NCBI RefSeq assembly: GCF_016863635.1
Contig: NZ_BOPG01000005.1
Span: forward strand, 1-64,000
Length of the DNA: 64,000 nt
Origin: Virgisporangium aurantiacum
GTDB taxonomy: Bacteria > Actinomycetota > Actinomycetes > Mycobacteriales > Micromonosporaceae
Direction of reading: 5' to 3'
Position 1 is the first letter of the stretch; the number at the start of each line of letters is the position of its first letter. Below are positions 32,681-41,808 of this stretch, piece by piece. A program made the position numbers and the translations under genes. The notes under the pieces are model-generated. The model was not told the DNA's origin and ran no database searches. It saw nothing but the letters and a program-made list of their open reading frames with translations.

Positions 32681-33336
32681 AACAGCGTCATTTCGTCGCG
32701 CTTGATCCCGCGCAGCGTCTCGTAGTCGAGCACCACGCAGCGGATCCCCCGGTCCTCGGCCAGCACCCGGGCCTGCGGCTTGATCTCCTGCGCGGCGAAG
32801 ATCCCGCGCACCGGTGCGAGCAGCGGATCGCGGTTCAGCAGCTCCAGGTACCGCGTGAGCTGCTCGACGCCGTCGATCTCGCCGCGCCGCTTGATCTCCA
32901 CCGCCACGGTCGCGTTCGACGCGTCGCGGCACAGCAGGTCGACGGGGCCGATCGCGGTCGGGTACTCGCGGCGGACCAGCGTGTACCCGTCACCGAGAAC
33001 GGTGGGGTTCGCGGCCAGCAGTACCTGCAAATGCGCCTCCACGCCGTCCTTCTGCAGGCCGGGGTCGACGCCCAGATCGTGCATCGAGTCGTGGAGGACC
33101 TCCTCCAGGGTGATCCGCAACTCCTCGCCGGCCTTGTTCACCACCCGCCACACGCCGGGCGACTCCTCGACCCGGCACGGCGGGCTCATCCAGTTCAGGG
33201 GCTTGTAGGCGCGGTCGTCGGCGTGGATCGACACCGACCCGTCGGCCTTGAGCATCACCAGGCGGGTGGCGAGCGGGAGATGCGCGGTGAGCCGACCGAT
33301 GTAGTCGACCGAGCAGCGGGCGATGAGCAGGCGCAC
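32677..33336 (-). CDS. nucS: Mismatch-specific endonuclease NucS/EndoMS
   Basis: 219 residues. N-terminal dimer and DNA-binding domain ([37 protein letters not shown]) and C-terminal nuclease domain with GPVDLLCRD and [19 protein letters not shown], the D-ExK catalytic set. The last residues DEMTLF match the sliding-clamp binding tail of this family. NucS cuts both strands at mismatches and replaces MutS/MutL repair in most actinobacteria. The stop overlaps the start of the P-loop kinase gene, so repair of DNA and possibly RNA ends share a transcript. Confidence 0.95.
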   Translation of the reverse strand: MRLLIARCSVDYIGRLTAHLPLATRLVMLKADGSVSIHADDRAYKPLNWMSPPCRVEESPGVWRVVNKAGEELRITLEEVLHDSMHDLGVDPGLQKDGVEAHLQVLLAANPTVLGDGYTLVRREYPTAIGPVDLLCRDASNATVAVEIKRRGEIDGVEQLTRYLELLNRDPLLAPVRGIFAAQEIKPQARVLAEDRGIRCVVLDYETLRGIKRDEMTLF

Positions 33337-33376
33337 CCGGGGAGCCTAAAGGAAGCCGTGCGGATGGGCGAAAGCG

Positions 33377-33769
33377 GTGACAGAATCCGGTTCCGTGGGT
33401 GCGTGGGACTCCGGGCCGTTCGACAACGACGAAGCGGCCGACTTTGCAGGTCAGCTCGACGAGGCCGACCCGAACGAGCGGATCGTTCTGATCCGGGAGG
33501 CACTGCAGGTCGGTGCCGACAGCGACGACGAGGAGGCGTTCGCGCGGGCGGTCGCCGCCGCGGCGGTGCTCGCCGCCACCCGGGCCGACATCCCGGTCGA
33601 CTGGAGCTACGCGCCGAAGTTCGACGTCGAGGGCCTCGACGCGCCCGACGACCTCGTGGAACTGGCGGTGCTGGCGCTCGACGCCGTGGCCGACAGCGAC
33701 TCCGAGTACGCCGAGCTGTTCGGCGAGGCGGGCACGCTCGAGACGCTCAGGTCCGCCCTCGTCATGTAG
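33377..33769 (+). CDS. DUF4259 family protein
   Basis: 130 residues. The core VGAWDSGPFDNDEAADFAGQLDEADP matches the MGAWGxGPFDND start of DUF4259. The most likely start is GTG 33377; the GTG at 33395 would begin exactly at the family start. Acidic, soluble, helical; function unknown. Divergent from nucS with a 40-base gap, too short for much regulatory sequence. Confidence 0.85.
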   Translation: MTESGSVGAWDSGPFDNDEAADFAGQLDEADPNERIVLIREALQVGADSDDEEAFARAVAAAAVLAATRADIPVDWSYAPKFDVEGLDAPDDLVELAVLALDAVADSDSEYAELFGEAGTLETLRSALVM

Positions 33770-33798
33770 AGGTGGCACGGCGGTGCCATCCTGGGTTG

Positions 33799-34407
33799 GT
33801 GCTCGAAGCGCTCATGGGAACCGGTCTCGCCGCCTCGGCCGGCCTCAACGCGTACATCCCGCTGCTGATGGTCGGCCTGCTGGCCCGGTTCACCGATGTC
33901 ATCACCCTGCCGTCGGGCTGGGACTGGATCGAGAACCCGTGGATGCTCGGGCTCATCGGGGTGCTGCTCACCATCGAGTTCTTCGCCGACAAGATCCCGG
34001 TCGTCGACCACATCAACGACTTCATCCAGACGGTCATCCGGCCGACGTCGGGCGGGATCGTGTTCGGTGCCTCGTCGGGCTCGCACACGGCGGTGATCAC
34101 CGACCCGGCGCAGTACTACGAGTCCAAACAGTGGGTGCCGGTGGTCTCCGGCATCGTGATCTCGCTGGTCGTGCACCTGATGAAGGCCGGGGTGCGTGCC
34201 GGCGTCAACTCGGTGACGCTGGGCTTCGGTGCGCCGGTGATGAGCGTGGCCGAGGACACGGTGAGCGTCTTCATGTCGCTGTCCGCGATCCTGGCGCCGT
34301 TCCTGGTGATCTTCTTCCTGATCATGATCGTGGTGCTGTTCTTCTGGGCGAGACGACGGCGTAAGCGCCGCAAGGCCGCCAAGCTGGCAGCGGCCCGGGG
34401 GTACTAA
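33799..34407 (+). CDS. DUF4126 membrane protein
   Basis: 202 residues from GTG 33799, chosen because the protein then begins MLEALMGTGLAASAGLNAYIPLLMVGLLARF, the usual DUF4126 start. At least four membrane segments: about 6-25, 42-60, 110-130 and a strong C-terminal one (about 160-185: ILAPFLVIFFLIMIVVLFFWA) followed by RRRRKRRKAAK, a cytoplasmic basic tail. PTSGGIVFGASSG is a recognisable family motif. Role unknown. It may share a transcript with the downstream ABC exporter (26-base gap). Confidence 0.85.
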   Translation: MLEALMGTGLAASAGLNAYIPLLMVGLLARFTDVITLPSGWDWIENPWMLGLIGVLLTIEFFADKIPVVDHINDFIQTVIRPTSGGIVFGASSGSHTAVITDPAQYYESKQWVPVVSGIVISLVVHLMKAGVRAGVNSVTLGFGAPVMSVAEDTVSVFMSLSAILAPFLVIFFLIMIVVLFFWARRRRKRRKAAKLAAARGY

Positions 34408-34433
34408 AGGCGAGCCGGGTAGGGTGGCGTCAC

Positions 34434-35273
34434 GTGGACGCCATCGAGGTCCGTGGCCTGCGCAAAGCCTACGGAGACACGGTCGCCGTGGCCGGTGTCG
34501 ACCTCACCGTGGCGTCCGGCGAGGTCTTCGCCCTTCTCGGTCCGAACGGCGCCGGCAAGACCACCACGATCGAGATTCTCGAGGGCTACCGCCCCCGTGA
34601 CTCCGGCACCGTCTCCGTGCTCGGCCGCGACCCGGCCACCGCCGGCGCCGACTGGCGGGCCCGGGTCGGCATGGTGCTGCAGACCAGCGGCGAGTTCGAC
34701 GCGCTCACCGTCGCCGAGGTGGTGCACCACTTCGCGGCGTTCTACCCGCGGTCCGACGACCCGGACGCCGTCATCGAGCGGGTCGGGCTCGGCGGGAAGC
34801 GCGCCGCCCGCACCCACGTCCTCTCCGGTGGCCAGAAGCGCCGCCTCGACGTCGCGCTCGGCATCGTCGGCCGGCCCGAGCTGCTGTTCCTCGACGAGCC
34901 GACCACCGGCTTCGACCCGCAGGCACGTCTCGAATTCTGGCAGCTCATCCGCGACCTGGCCGCCGCCGGAACCACGATCCTCCTCACCACCCACTACCTG
35001 CACGAGGCCGAGGCCCTCGCCGATCGCGTCGGTGTCATGGCCGACGGTCGCGTGGTCGCGGTCGCGCCGCCCGCCGAGCTCGGTGGCCGCGCGACGGCCG
35101 CGGCCGTCGTCAGCTGGCAGTCGGGTGACGGCGTGCGCGAGGCCGTCACCGACGAGCCGACCGCGTTCGTGCGGCAGCTCTCCGAGGAGTACGGCGGCGA
35201 GGTGCCCGGGTTGACCGTGAACCGGCCCACGCTGGAGGACGTATACCTGCGCATGATCGGCGGCGTCTCATGA
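34434..35273 (+). CDS. ABC exporter ATP-binding subunit (A)
   Basis: 279 residues from GTG 34434. Walker A LLGPNGAGKTTTIEIL, signature LSGGQKRRLDVALGIV, Walker B LLFLDEPTTGFD, H-loop LTTHYLHEAE. The C-terminal ~80 residues are the extension of ABC-2 type drug or lipid exporters. The stop overlaps the permease start by ATGA. The pair probably exports a hydrophobic compound; no substrate can be read from the sequence. Confidence 0.92.
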   Translation: MDAIEVRGLRKAYGDTVAVAGVDLTVASGEVFALLGPNGAGKTTTIEILEGYRPRDSGTVSVLGRDPATAGADWRARVGMVLQTSGEFDALTVAEVVHHFAAFYPRSDDPDAVIERVGLGGKRAARTHVLSGGQKRRLDVALGIVGRPELLFLDEPTTGFDPQARLEFWQLIRDLAAAGTTILLTTHYLHEAEALADRVGVMADGRVVAVAPPAELGGRATAAAVVSWQSGDGVREAVTDEPTAFVRQLSEEYGGEVPGLTVNRPTLEDVYLRMIGGVS

Positions 35274-36097
35274 CTACGACCCTGGAGAATCGCGTGGCCG
35301 TCGACCGCCGACCGAACGCGCTACGGCTGGGCATTCGCCGGGGTGGGCTGGAGATCCGGCAGTTCCTGCGCAGCCGCGAGTCGGTGGTGTTCACGCTGGC
35401 GTTCCCGGTGATGCTGCTGGTGATCTTCGGGTCGGTGTTCGACGACAACGAGGTCGCCGACGGCGTCCCCTTCACGCAGTACTTCGTGGCCGGGATGATC
35501 GCGGCGGGCCTGCTCACCGTCGGGTTCCAGAACCTCGCCATCATGATTCCGATCGAACGCGACCGGGGCGCGCTCAAGCGGCTGCGCGGCACCCCGATGC
35601 CGCCGACGGCGTTCTTCCTGGGCAAGGTGCTCATGGTGCTCGCCATCGGCGCGGCCGAGACCGTGCTCCTGCTCGTGATGGCGTTCACGCTGTACGACGT
35701 CCCGGTGCCCGGCCCGGCTCAGTGGGTGACGTTCCTCTGGGTGTCGGTGCTCGGCATCACCGCGTGCACGCTGTGCGGCGTCGCGTTCTCGTCGCTGGTC
35801 CGCAGCGGGCGCGGCGCACCGGCCATGGTGACGCCGGTCGCGCTCGGACTTCAGTTCATCTCCGGCGTGTTCTCGCTGTTCACGAACCTGCCGCCGTGGA
35901 TGCAGCAGCTGGCGGCGCTGTTCCCGCTGAAGTGGATGACCCAGGGCATGCGGGCGGTGTTCCTGCCCCCGTCGTTCGCGGCCCACGAGCCGGCGGGGTC
36001 GTCCGAGCTCGGCCTGGTGGCGCTGGTGCTGGTGCTGTGGTGCGTCGGCGCCCTGGTCGTGAGCCGCCTGACGTTCCGCTGGACCAGCCGCGACTGA
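35270..36097 (+). CDS. ABC-2 type exporter permease (A)
   Basis: 275 residues. Six membrane segments in the ABC-2 pattern, starting after IRQFLRSRESVVFTLAFPVMLLVIFGSVFDD, with the intracellular motif ERDRGALKRLRGTPMPPTAFFLGK between segments 2 and 3. It partners the ATPase encoded immediately upstream through an ATGA overlap. It converges on a second, separate ABC-2 pair with only 6 bases between stops. Confidence 0.92.
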   Translation: MTTTLENRVAVDRRPNALRLGIRRGGLEIRQFLRSRESVVFTLAFPVMLLVIFGSVFDDNEVADGVPFTQYFVAGMIAAGLLTVGFQNLAIMIPIERDRGALKRLRGTPMPPTAFFLGKVLMVLAIGAAETVLLLVMAFTLYDVPVPGPAQWVTFLWVSVLGITACTLCGVAFSSLVRSGRGAPAMVTPVALGLQFISGVFSLFTNLPPWMQQLAALFPLKWMTQGMRAVFLPPSFAAHEPAGSSELGLVALVLVLWCVGALVVSRLTFRWTSRD

Positions 36098-36103
36098 GGG
36101 TTT

Positions 36104-36907
36104 CTATTTCCCGGCGGCCTTGCGGTACTTCGTGATCGACAGCGGCACGAAGATCGCGAGCATCACGATGATGTAGAAGACCGACAGCAGGATCGGGTGG
36201 TCGGCGGGGAAGCCGTCGCCGCGGGCGATCGCGGCCGGCGCGTTGCCCCAGAGGTCGCGCAGCGCCAGCACCACGGAGCTGAACGGGTTCCACTCGGCCA
36301 CCGGCTGGAGCCAGTCGGGCAGGGTGCTCGTGGAGATGAACGCGTTCGACAGGAACGTCACCGGGAACATCCAGATGAGACCGGCCGACTGGGCCACCTC
36401 GACGCTGCTCACCGAGAGCCCGATCACCGCCGCCACCCAGCTGATCGCGTAGCCGAACGCGAGCAGCAGCAGGAACCCGGCGGCCACCTCGACCGCGCTG
36501 GTGTGCGTGCGCCAGCCGACGAGCAGGCCGCAGATCACCATGATGACCAGCACCAGCAGGTTGCTCAGCAGGTCGGACGTGGTGCGCCCGACGAGCACCG
36601 CCGCCCGCGACATGGGCAGCGACCGGAACCGGTCGATGATGCCCTTCTGCAGGTCGTCGGCGAGGCCGATCGCGGTGATGCCCGACCCGAACATCACGGT
36701 CTGCGCGAAGATGCCGGCCATCAGGTACTCGCGGTAGTTGACGCCGGGAATCGGGATCGCGCCGCCGAACACGTACGCGAACAGCACCACGAACATGACC
36801 GGCTGGATCGTCGAGAACAGCAGCAGGTCGGGAATCCGCTTGATCTTGATGAGGTTGCGCTTGGCGACGACCCAGCCGTCGAGGAACGCAAAAGCCAGAG
36901 CGCTCAC
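36104..36907 (-). CDS. ABC-2 type exporter permease (B, DrrB-like)
   Basis: 267 residues from GTG 36907, whose GTGA overlaps the stop of its ATPase. The N terminus VVAKRNLIKIKRIPDLLLFSTIQPVMFVVLFAYVFGG and the loop LADDLQKGIIDRFRSLPMSRAAVLVGRTTSDL are typical of DrrB, the daunorubicin-resistance permease family. Six membrane segments. It works with the DrrA-like ATPase at 36904-37848. Substrate unknown. Confidence 0.92.
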   Translation of the reverse strand: MSALAFAFLDGWVVAKRNLIKIKRIPDLLLFSTIQPVMFVVLFAYVFGGAIPIPGVNYREYLMAGIFAQTVMFGSGITAIGLADDLQKGIIDRFRSLPMSRAAVLVGRTTSDLLSNLLVLVIMVICGLLVGWRTHTSAVEVAAGFLLLLAFGYAISWVAAVIGLSVSSVEVAQSAGLIWMFPVTFLSNAFISTSTLPDWLQPVAEWNPFSSVVLALRDLWGNAPAAIARGDGFPADHPILLSVFYIIVMLAIFVPLSITKYRKAAGK

Positions 36908-37848
36908 TTGCGCACCTCCGCAGCCTGACCGGTGAGGGAGAGGAACACGTCGTCGAGCGTGGCGCGGTGGATGCCGATGTCGGCGACCTCCACGCCCACG
37001 GCGTCGAGGCGGCGCACCACCTCGATGAGCGTCTTCGCACCGTTCGGGGCCGGTGCGGTCAACTGGAGGACGTCGATCACCGGCGCCTCGCCGCAGATCT
37101 CCTTGAGCACGGTGGCCGCCGCCTCGACGTCGCCGGCGGCGTCGACCACCACCTCGACGCGTTCGCCGCCCACCTGGCGTTTCAGCTCGGTGGGCGTGCC
37201 GAGCGCGATGGCCTTGCCCTGGTCGATGACCAGCACCGTGTCGGCGAGCTTGTCGGCCTCCTCCAGGTACTGGGTGGTGAGCAGCAGCGTGCAGCCGCTG
37301 CGCACCCGTTCCTGGATGACCTCCCACATGCCCAGCCGGCTGCGCGGGTCGAGCCCGGTGGTCGGCTCGTCGAGGAACAGCACCGGCGGCGACGTGACCA
37401 GCGCGGCCGCCAGGTCGAGCCGGCGCCGCATGCCGCCGGAGTACGTCTTGGCGGGCCGGTTCGCGGCGTCGCTGATGTCGAACCGCTCCAGCAGTTCGGC
37501 GGCCCGCCGGCGGGCCTCCTTCGCGCCGATGTGGTGCAACCGCCCGACCATCTCCAGGTTCTCGAAGCCGGTGAGATGCTCGTCGACCGCGGCGTTCTGG
37601 CCGGACAGCCCGATGACCCGCCGCACCTTCTGCGGTTCGGCCAGCACGTCGATGCCGTGCACCGCGGCCCGACCGGAGTCGGGCCGCAGCAACGTCGTGA
37701 GGATGCGCACGGCCGTGGTCTTGCCGGCACCGTTCGGGCCGAGCAGACCGAGGACGGTTCCCTCGGGCACGCGCAGGTCGATGCCGTCGAGCGCACGCAC
37801 CGATCCGTAGGTCTTGACGAGTGCCTCGGCCACGATGGCATCAACCAT
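36904..37848 (-). CDS. ABC exporter ATP-binding subunit (B, DrrA-like)
   Basis: 314 residues from ATG 37848. Walker A LLGPNGAGKTTAVRIL, Q-loop IGLSGQNAAVDEHLTGFENL, signature YSGGMRRRLDLAAALV, Walker B VLFLDEPTTGLDPRSR, and the DrrA-type C-terminal extension ending in LDDVFLSLTG. DrrA/DrrB pairs export aromatic or amphipathic compounds and often confer self-resistance. No biosynthetic cluster is next to it. The TnpB-like element begins only 16 bases before its start codon, so its promoter may have been altered by that insertion. Confidence 0.92.
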   Translation of the reverse strand: MVDAIVAEALVKTYGSVRALDGIDLRVPEGTVLGLLGPNGAGKTTAVRILTTLLRPDSGRAAVHGIDVLAEPQKVRRVIGLSGQNAAVDEHLTGFENLEMVGRLHHIGAKEARRRAAELLERFDISDAANRPAKTYSGGMRRRLDLAAALVTSPPVLFLDEPTTGLDPRSRLGMWEVIQERVRSGCTLLLTTQYLEEADKLADTVLVIDQGKAIALGTPTELKRQVGGERVEVVVDAAGDVEAAATVLKEICGEAPVIDVLQLTAPAPNGAKTLIEVVRRLDAVGVEVADIGIHRATLDDVFLSLTGQAAEVRK

Positions 37849-37863
37849 GCAACAGACCCTAGC

Positions 37864-40037
37864 GCCTGTTAATTGCACTTTTGACAGCGTGTTGCGGTCG
37901 TTGGGCGTCAGGATGTGGTTACCGTCGATGTGTGACGGGGGTGGGGGCTCGGCGTCGGGGGGCGGGTAAGGCGCCGTTGTGGCGGTGGGATGGTCCGGTA
38001 TCGGTGTTTCGGTTGCCGGTGGATGTTCATGATCCGCGGGTACGTCGGCAGGTCGAGCGGGTGTTCTCAGCGGCGTTTGCGGTGCGGCGGGCGGTGCAGC
38101 GCGACGCGCGGTCGCGGGTGGATGCGTACTGGCCCGCGCACCGGGCCAGGGCCGCAGATGGTGGCCCGGCGGTTGTGCGGGACCGGTTGGGGTTGTCACG
38201 TACCGGGCTGGAGCGGGCGGCGTACCGGCATCTGGATGCGGCGCCGCATCTGCGTCGTCATCTGACCAAAGCCCTGGCAATGCATCTCGCCTCCGGGGTA
38301 TGGGAAGCCACCGAGCGGCATCTGTTTCCGGACGCGTCGGGGCGGCGCCACGGCCGGCCGGGTCCGGGTCGGTGGTGGGAGTTCGCCACTGTTCCCGGAC
38401 GGGCCCGTTCGCACACCCGGCCACGGAAGTGGGAGACGTTCCGGCTGGTCGGCACCCTGGATGGGCACCTGGCCACCTTCGGACACAGCAGTGGTCGGTT
38501 GTGGCAGCCGCGGCGGATGCCGACCGTCCACCCGACCGCCGACGGTCGAAGGGTGCGATCGTGGTGGGACCACGACGGCCCGTTCGCTGTTGTCCTGACC
38601 GGTGTCGGTGACCGGGATCTGGTGCTGCCGGTGCGGCTGCCGCAAGGGCCGGGCCGCCGACCGGTTCTGGAACACTATCTCCGCGATCGGCAACGCTGGC
38701 ACAAGGTTGATCTGGTCCGCCACCGCGACCCCGGCACGCCGGGTGGGTGGCGGTACGAGGCCCATCTGATGATCCTCGGCGCCGGCCACGCCTCGCCCGC
38801 GGTGACCGCGCGGCGGGAGGCCGCTGCCCGGCTGGACCGGCGCGGTGGCGTCGACGTCAACGTCAACGTCTCCAATCTCGCGTCGTCTCTATCCCCAACA
38901 CTCCCGCGGACATCGGTGCTGCGGGTGGGGTGGTGGCGTCCCGGGTGGCCCGGACCGGACAACACGATGCGGTGCTGGCGTCCGAGCGGCTGCGGCAGCG
39001 GCGCCGCAACCGGGCGTTGCAGCGATCCCGCCGGGCGGCGAACCCGACCCAGTACCTGCTGTCGCCACGGCAGCAGCGGCGGGCCGATCGACGCGCCGCC
39101 GCCGGCCTGGCGCCGGTACAGGTCACCGTGCCGGGCGGGTCCCGTCAGGCCAACACCGCCGGCGTGCCGACCGGCGCCTATCGGCGAGATGACCTGTCGA
39201 ACACCTATCGCCGATTGCGTGGGCAGGCCGCCGTCGACGGAGCGGCTCATACCGCGGCCGGACGGACCCGCGCCCGCACGTTCGCCGCCGCCGTCGTCGC
39301 AGTCCACGGCCCGGACCTGACCGTCGAGGACAGCGACATCCGGGCGTGGGCCCGACACTGGGGCCGCGGCATCCACGCCTTCACCCCCGGCATGCTCCTG
39401 CAGGCCCTCCGACACGAGACCACCGCCGTCACCCTGCACCGCCACAACCGCCATCCGGGCACGGGTCTGGTCCGGGCCGGCACCCGACACACCGCCTGGA
39501 CCCAGCACTGCCTGTGCGGCCGCCGCGAACCCAAAAGCCTCGGACAGCGTCGACATGAATGCCCCGCCTGCGGTCTGACCGGCGACCGCGACCTGGTCGC
39601 CGCCCTCATCGGCGCCCACACCGTCTTCACCGATACGGCCCAGCCAAGCAGCGCCCGCATCGACTGGGCCGCCGCCCACCAGACCCTCGACCGCTACGGC
39701 GTCCAGGCCATAAGACAAGGGCTGCAAGGAGCCCTGACCGAGTCAACCGGAACCCACCGCCCCGACCGCCACCACACCGGTGCCCGGCCCCGGCGGCCGC
39801 AACGCAGCCTCCTCCCGACCAGCCCGACCGGCCGGACGAGACGATGCCAGCGTGCTCGGCGAACTACCGGCATGAGCCACGACCCCACGCCACCCGGCAC
39901 GGGATCGTGGCCGGTGCCCTCGACAACCCCGGATGAGACCCGAACCGCACCCGCGGCTGGGACCACACCGGAACGACGAGACGCACACCCCGGACTGTTG
40001 ACCAAGCCCGACACCAAACCGGACTTGTTCAACAGGC
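37864..40037 (+). mobile_element. TnpB-only (IS1341-like) element, probably inactive
   Basis: The segment holds a TnpB-like gene with a frameshift and no TnpA. GCCTGTT (37864-37870) and AACAGGC (40031-40037) are inverted at the edges. A near-perfect 10-bp hairpin (39997-40033) is close to the right edge, where IS200/IS605-group elements carry their end hairpin. The exact ends are uncertain because this group has no true terminal repeats. It separates the DrrAB-like operon from a lipase-like gene. Confidence 0.6.
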
Positions 40038-40042
40038 CTTAG
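37932..40042 (+). pseudogene. TnpB-like RuvC/zinc-ribbon nuclease gene with frameshift
   Basis: The first part runs in one frame from GTG 37932 to about 38880 (~316 residues). The rest continues in the -1 frame to 40042. Joining them restores the RuvC strand VDVNVNVSNLA-VVSIPNTP. Catalytic residues are visible: Asp (codon 38853), Glu in LTVEDSDIRAWARHWG, and Asp in TGDRDLVAALIGA. The zinc ribbon is HCLCGRREPKS...HECPACG. A 6-base tandem duplication (GTCAAC twice) follows the first Asp. The joined protein is ~700 residues, long for TnpB (~400), with an extended N terminus. Probably a decayed transposon-associated RNA-guided nuclease; a sequencing error would make it intact. Confidence 0.72.
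39997..40033. repeat. Right-end hairpin of the TnpB-like element
   Basis: GTTGACCAAG / CTTGTTCAAC, 9 of 10 paired, with a 17-base loop that contains a further CCG/CGG pair. In TnpB elements the guide (omega) RNA overlaps the 3' end of tnpB and the right end, so this hairpin may be its 3' part. Confidence 0.55.
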
Positions 40043-40043
40043 G

Positions 40044-41351
40044 TCAGAAGTCGTCGATGTTCACTGAAATACGGTGTTCGCTCGACGGCCAGTTCGGGAC
40101 GTTGACCATGTCGAAGCCGCCGCCCCGTTGGCCCACCACGATCGACACCAGTGTCGGCCGGGCGGAGGCGGGGATGAACACGTCCATTCCGGTGATGAAC
40201 GTCTGTGCGAAGAACGCCGGCAGCGGCGCGGTCAGGTCGGTGACGCCGTCGCTGCCCGCGTCGAACGCGAAGATCCCGATGACCCGCTTGGTGCGCGGCG
40301 CGTTGGCGGCGTTCAGGATGTTGCGCCCGTTGATCCACAGCGAGTCCCCCTCGGCACCCCACCACTCCTTCTGCCGGTTGATGGTCAGCGCGGTGTGCCG
40401 CTCGCTCGTCTCGACCAGCGCGCCGAGGCCCTCGCCGGGCCGGCTGGTCAGCAACCGCACGAACGAGTCCGACCGCAGGAACGGCTGGGAGTAGAGGTGG
40501 TGCGTGGCGGCGCCGGGCCGCACGATCGCGAACTCGTACCGCGCCGAGCCCAGCAACGGCAGCGGGCCGAACGACCCGTCTCCGCTCAGGGCGACCCGGT
40601 GCGCGGGCCGGGCCGACAGCCGGTGCCCGGTCAGCGCGCCCACCCGGTACACCTCGAGCGTGGCCCCGTCGACGCCGACGTTGCTCGGGAACAGGACGGC
40701 CCGCCCCGACACGTTGGCGATCGCTTGCGGGGCAATGCGCGTGGTGCGCGGCGCGCGGTCGGTCAGGAACGTGTAGATCTCCCGGAACGACTCCTCCGAG
40801 GAGACGGTCTGGGTGTGCGACTGGTCGGGCAGGTAGACGTTGCGGGCGCCGGCCACGGCCCGCGCCGGATCGCCTTCACCCCAGATCGCGAGAGTGGGAA
40901 CGCCGCCCGGCAGCGCCGCCGCGGTGCGCCCGTCGAGGTTCACGTAGTGGGCCACGCGCGCGGCCCGCGCCGGTGAGCTGGTCAGGTACCCCTGCGACAC
41001 GAACGTGCCCAGCGAGTGCCCGAGCAGGTCCACCTTGTCGGCTCCGGTCTTCGCCAGCAGGCGGGCGATGCGCTCGTCGAGCCCGGCGTACACCTGCGGC
41101 AGGATCGTGGCGATGTTCGGCGAGTCGTACTCGTGCGCCTCGATGATCTCGATGGGGTAGCCGTTCGACGCCAGGCGCTTGGCCTGCGTCTGGAACTGTG
41201 CCGCCGATCCGGCGCTGCCGTGCACGAAAACGACCGGTCGGTGCTTCGGGCCGTGCGCGGCCGCCGGGGTGGTGTGAAAAGAAGCGGAGACGGCCGTGAG
41301 CGCCATCGCGGCGGCCAGGGCGAGCAGTCTCCGGCGGGGGGTGGTGTGCAC
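40044..41351 (-). CDS. Secreted alpha/beta hydrolase (lipase/esterase-like)
   Basis: 435 residues from GTG 41351, chosen because GGAGG (41357-41361) lies 5 bases upstream and the product then starts with a proper signal peptide (MHTTPRRRLLALAAAMALTAVSAS, cleavage near AAA-HG). Hydrolase motifs: VVFVHGSAGSAAQF (oxyanion loop), nucleophile Ser in VDLLGHSLGTFVSQG, and Asp/His in the region AIWGEGDPARAV and DQSHTQTV. The C-terminal ~230 residues are a beta-rich domain, seen in some actinobacterial secreted triacylglycerol lipases. Exported by Sec or Tat (twin Arg RRR present). Substrate unknown. Confidence 0.85.
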   Translation of the reverse strand: MHTTPRRRLLALAAAMALTAVSASFHTTPAAAHGPKHRPVVFVHGSAGSAAQFQTQAKRLASNGYPIEIIEAHEYDSPNIATILPQVYAGLDERIARLLAKTGADKVDLLGHSLGTFVSQGYLTSSPARAARVAHYVNLDGRTAAALPGGVPTLAIWGEGDPARAVAGARNVYLPDQSHTQTVSSEESFREIYTFLTDRAPRTTRIAPQAIANVSGRAVLFPSNVGVDGATLEVYRVGALTGHRLSARPAHRVALSGDGSFGPLPLLGSARYEFAIVRPGAATHHLYSQPFLRSDSFVRLLTSRPGEGLGALVETSERHTALTINRQKEWWGAEGDSLWINGRNILNAANAPRTKRVIGIFAFDAGSDGVTDLTAPLPAFFAQTFITGMDVFIPASARPTLVSIVVGQRGGGFDMVNVPNWPSSEHRISVNIDDF

Positions 41352-41424
41352 CGAATCCTCCAGAGTGGCGGGGAACGATTTTTGCACTGAGAGCGCAAGT
41401 ATCGTCCTCCGTCACTGCGGAGCG

Positions 41425-41808
41425 CTAGGTCGCGACGAGTTCGACCTCGAAACCGTCGCGGTCCTCCAGGTAGGCGGCGTAGTGCTCGGGGCCGCCGGCC
41501 CAGGGGTGCTTGTCGGGGAACATCAGCGTCCAGCCGTGGTCGGGCGCGGCGGCGACCAGCGCGTCGAGCGACGGCCGGGATCCGGCGTGGAACGCGAGGT
41601 GGTTCAGGCCCGGGCGCAGGCGGTCATGGGTGCCTGACGAGAGGGCGGGCGACTCCTCGACCACCACGTACACGTCGCCGTCGCGCCACGACCGGCCGCC
41701 CGGCCAGTCCTGGTACCCGGTCCAGCCGAGCGACTCCAGCAGCCAGCCCCAGCTCTCCACCGCCCGTACGAGCGACGGGACCCACAGCTCAACGTGATGC
41801 AGCCCCAC
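41425..41808 (-). CDS. VOC-family (glyoxalase-like) protein
   Basis: 127 residues with the start [29 protein letters not shown] and the second half GLNHLAFHAGSRPSLDALVAAAPDHGW, plus AAYLEDRDGFEVELVAT. Possible metal ligands are His5, His in LNHLAF and Glu in FEVELV. Single-domain VOC proteins bind or modify small molecules (dioxygenases, glyoxalases, bleomycin-type binding). Function not assignable. Its start overlaps the end of the adenosyltransferase gene by 20 bases. Confidence 0.85.
   Translation of the reverse strand: MGLHHVELWVPSLVRAVESWGWLLESLGWTGYQDWPGGRSWRDGDVYVVVEESPALSSGTHDRLRPGLNHLAFHAGSRPSLDALVAAAPDHGWTLMFPDKHPWAGGPEHYAAYLEDRDGFEVELVAT

Noticed and set aside
37881..39320. Single intact 479-residue TnpB-like protein
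   Set aside because: After about 38880 this frame loses similarity to the RuvC pattern, which continues in the -1 frame to 40042. The last ~145 codons are shadow.
37864..40042. CRISPR-Cas12 locus
   Set aside because: No array of spaced repeats is present anywhere in the window and no Cas1/Cas2; a TnpB-type transposon gene explains the RuvC and zinc ribbon.
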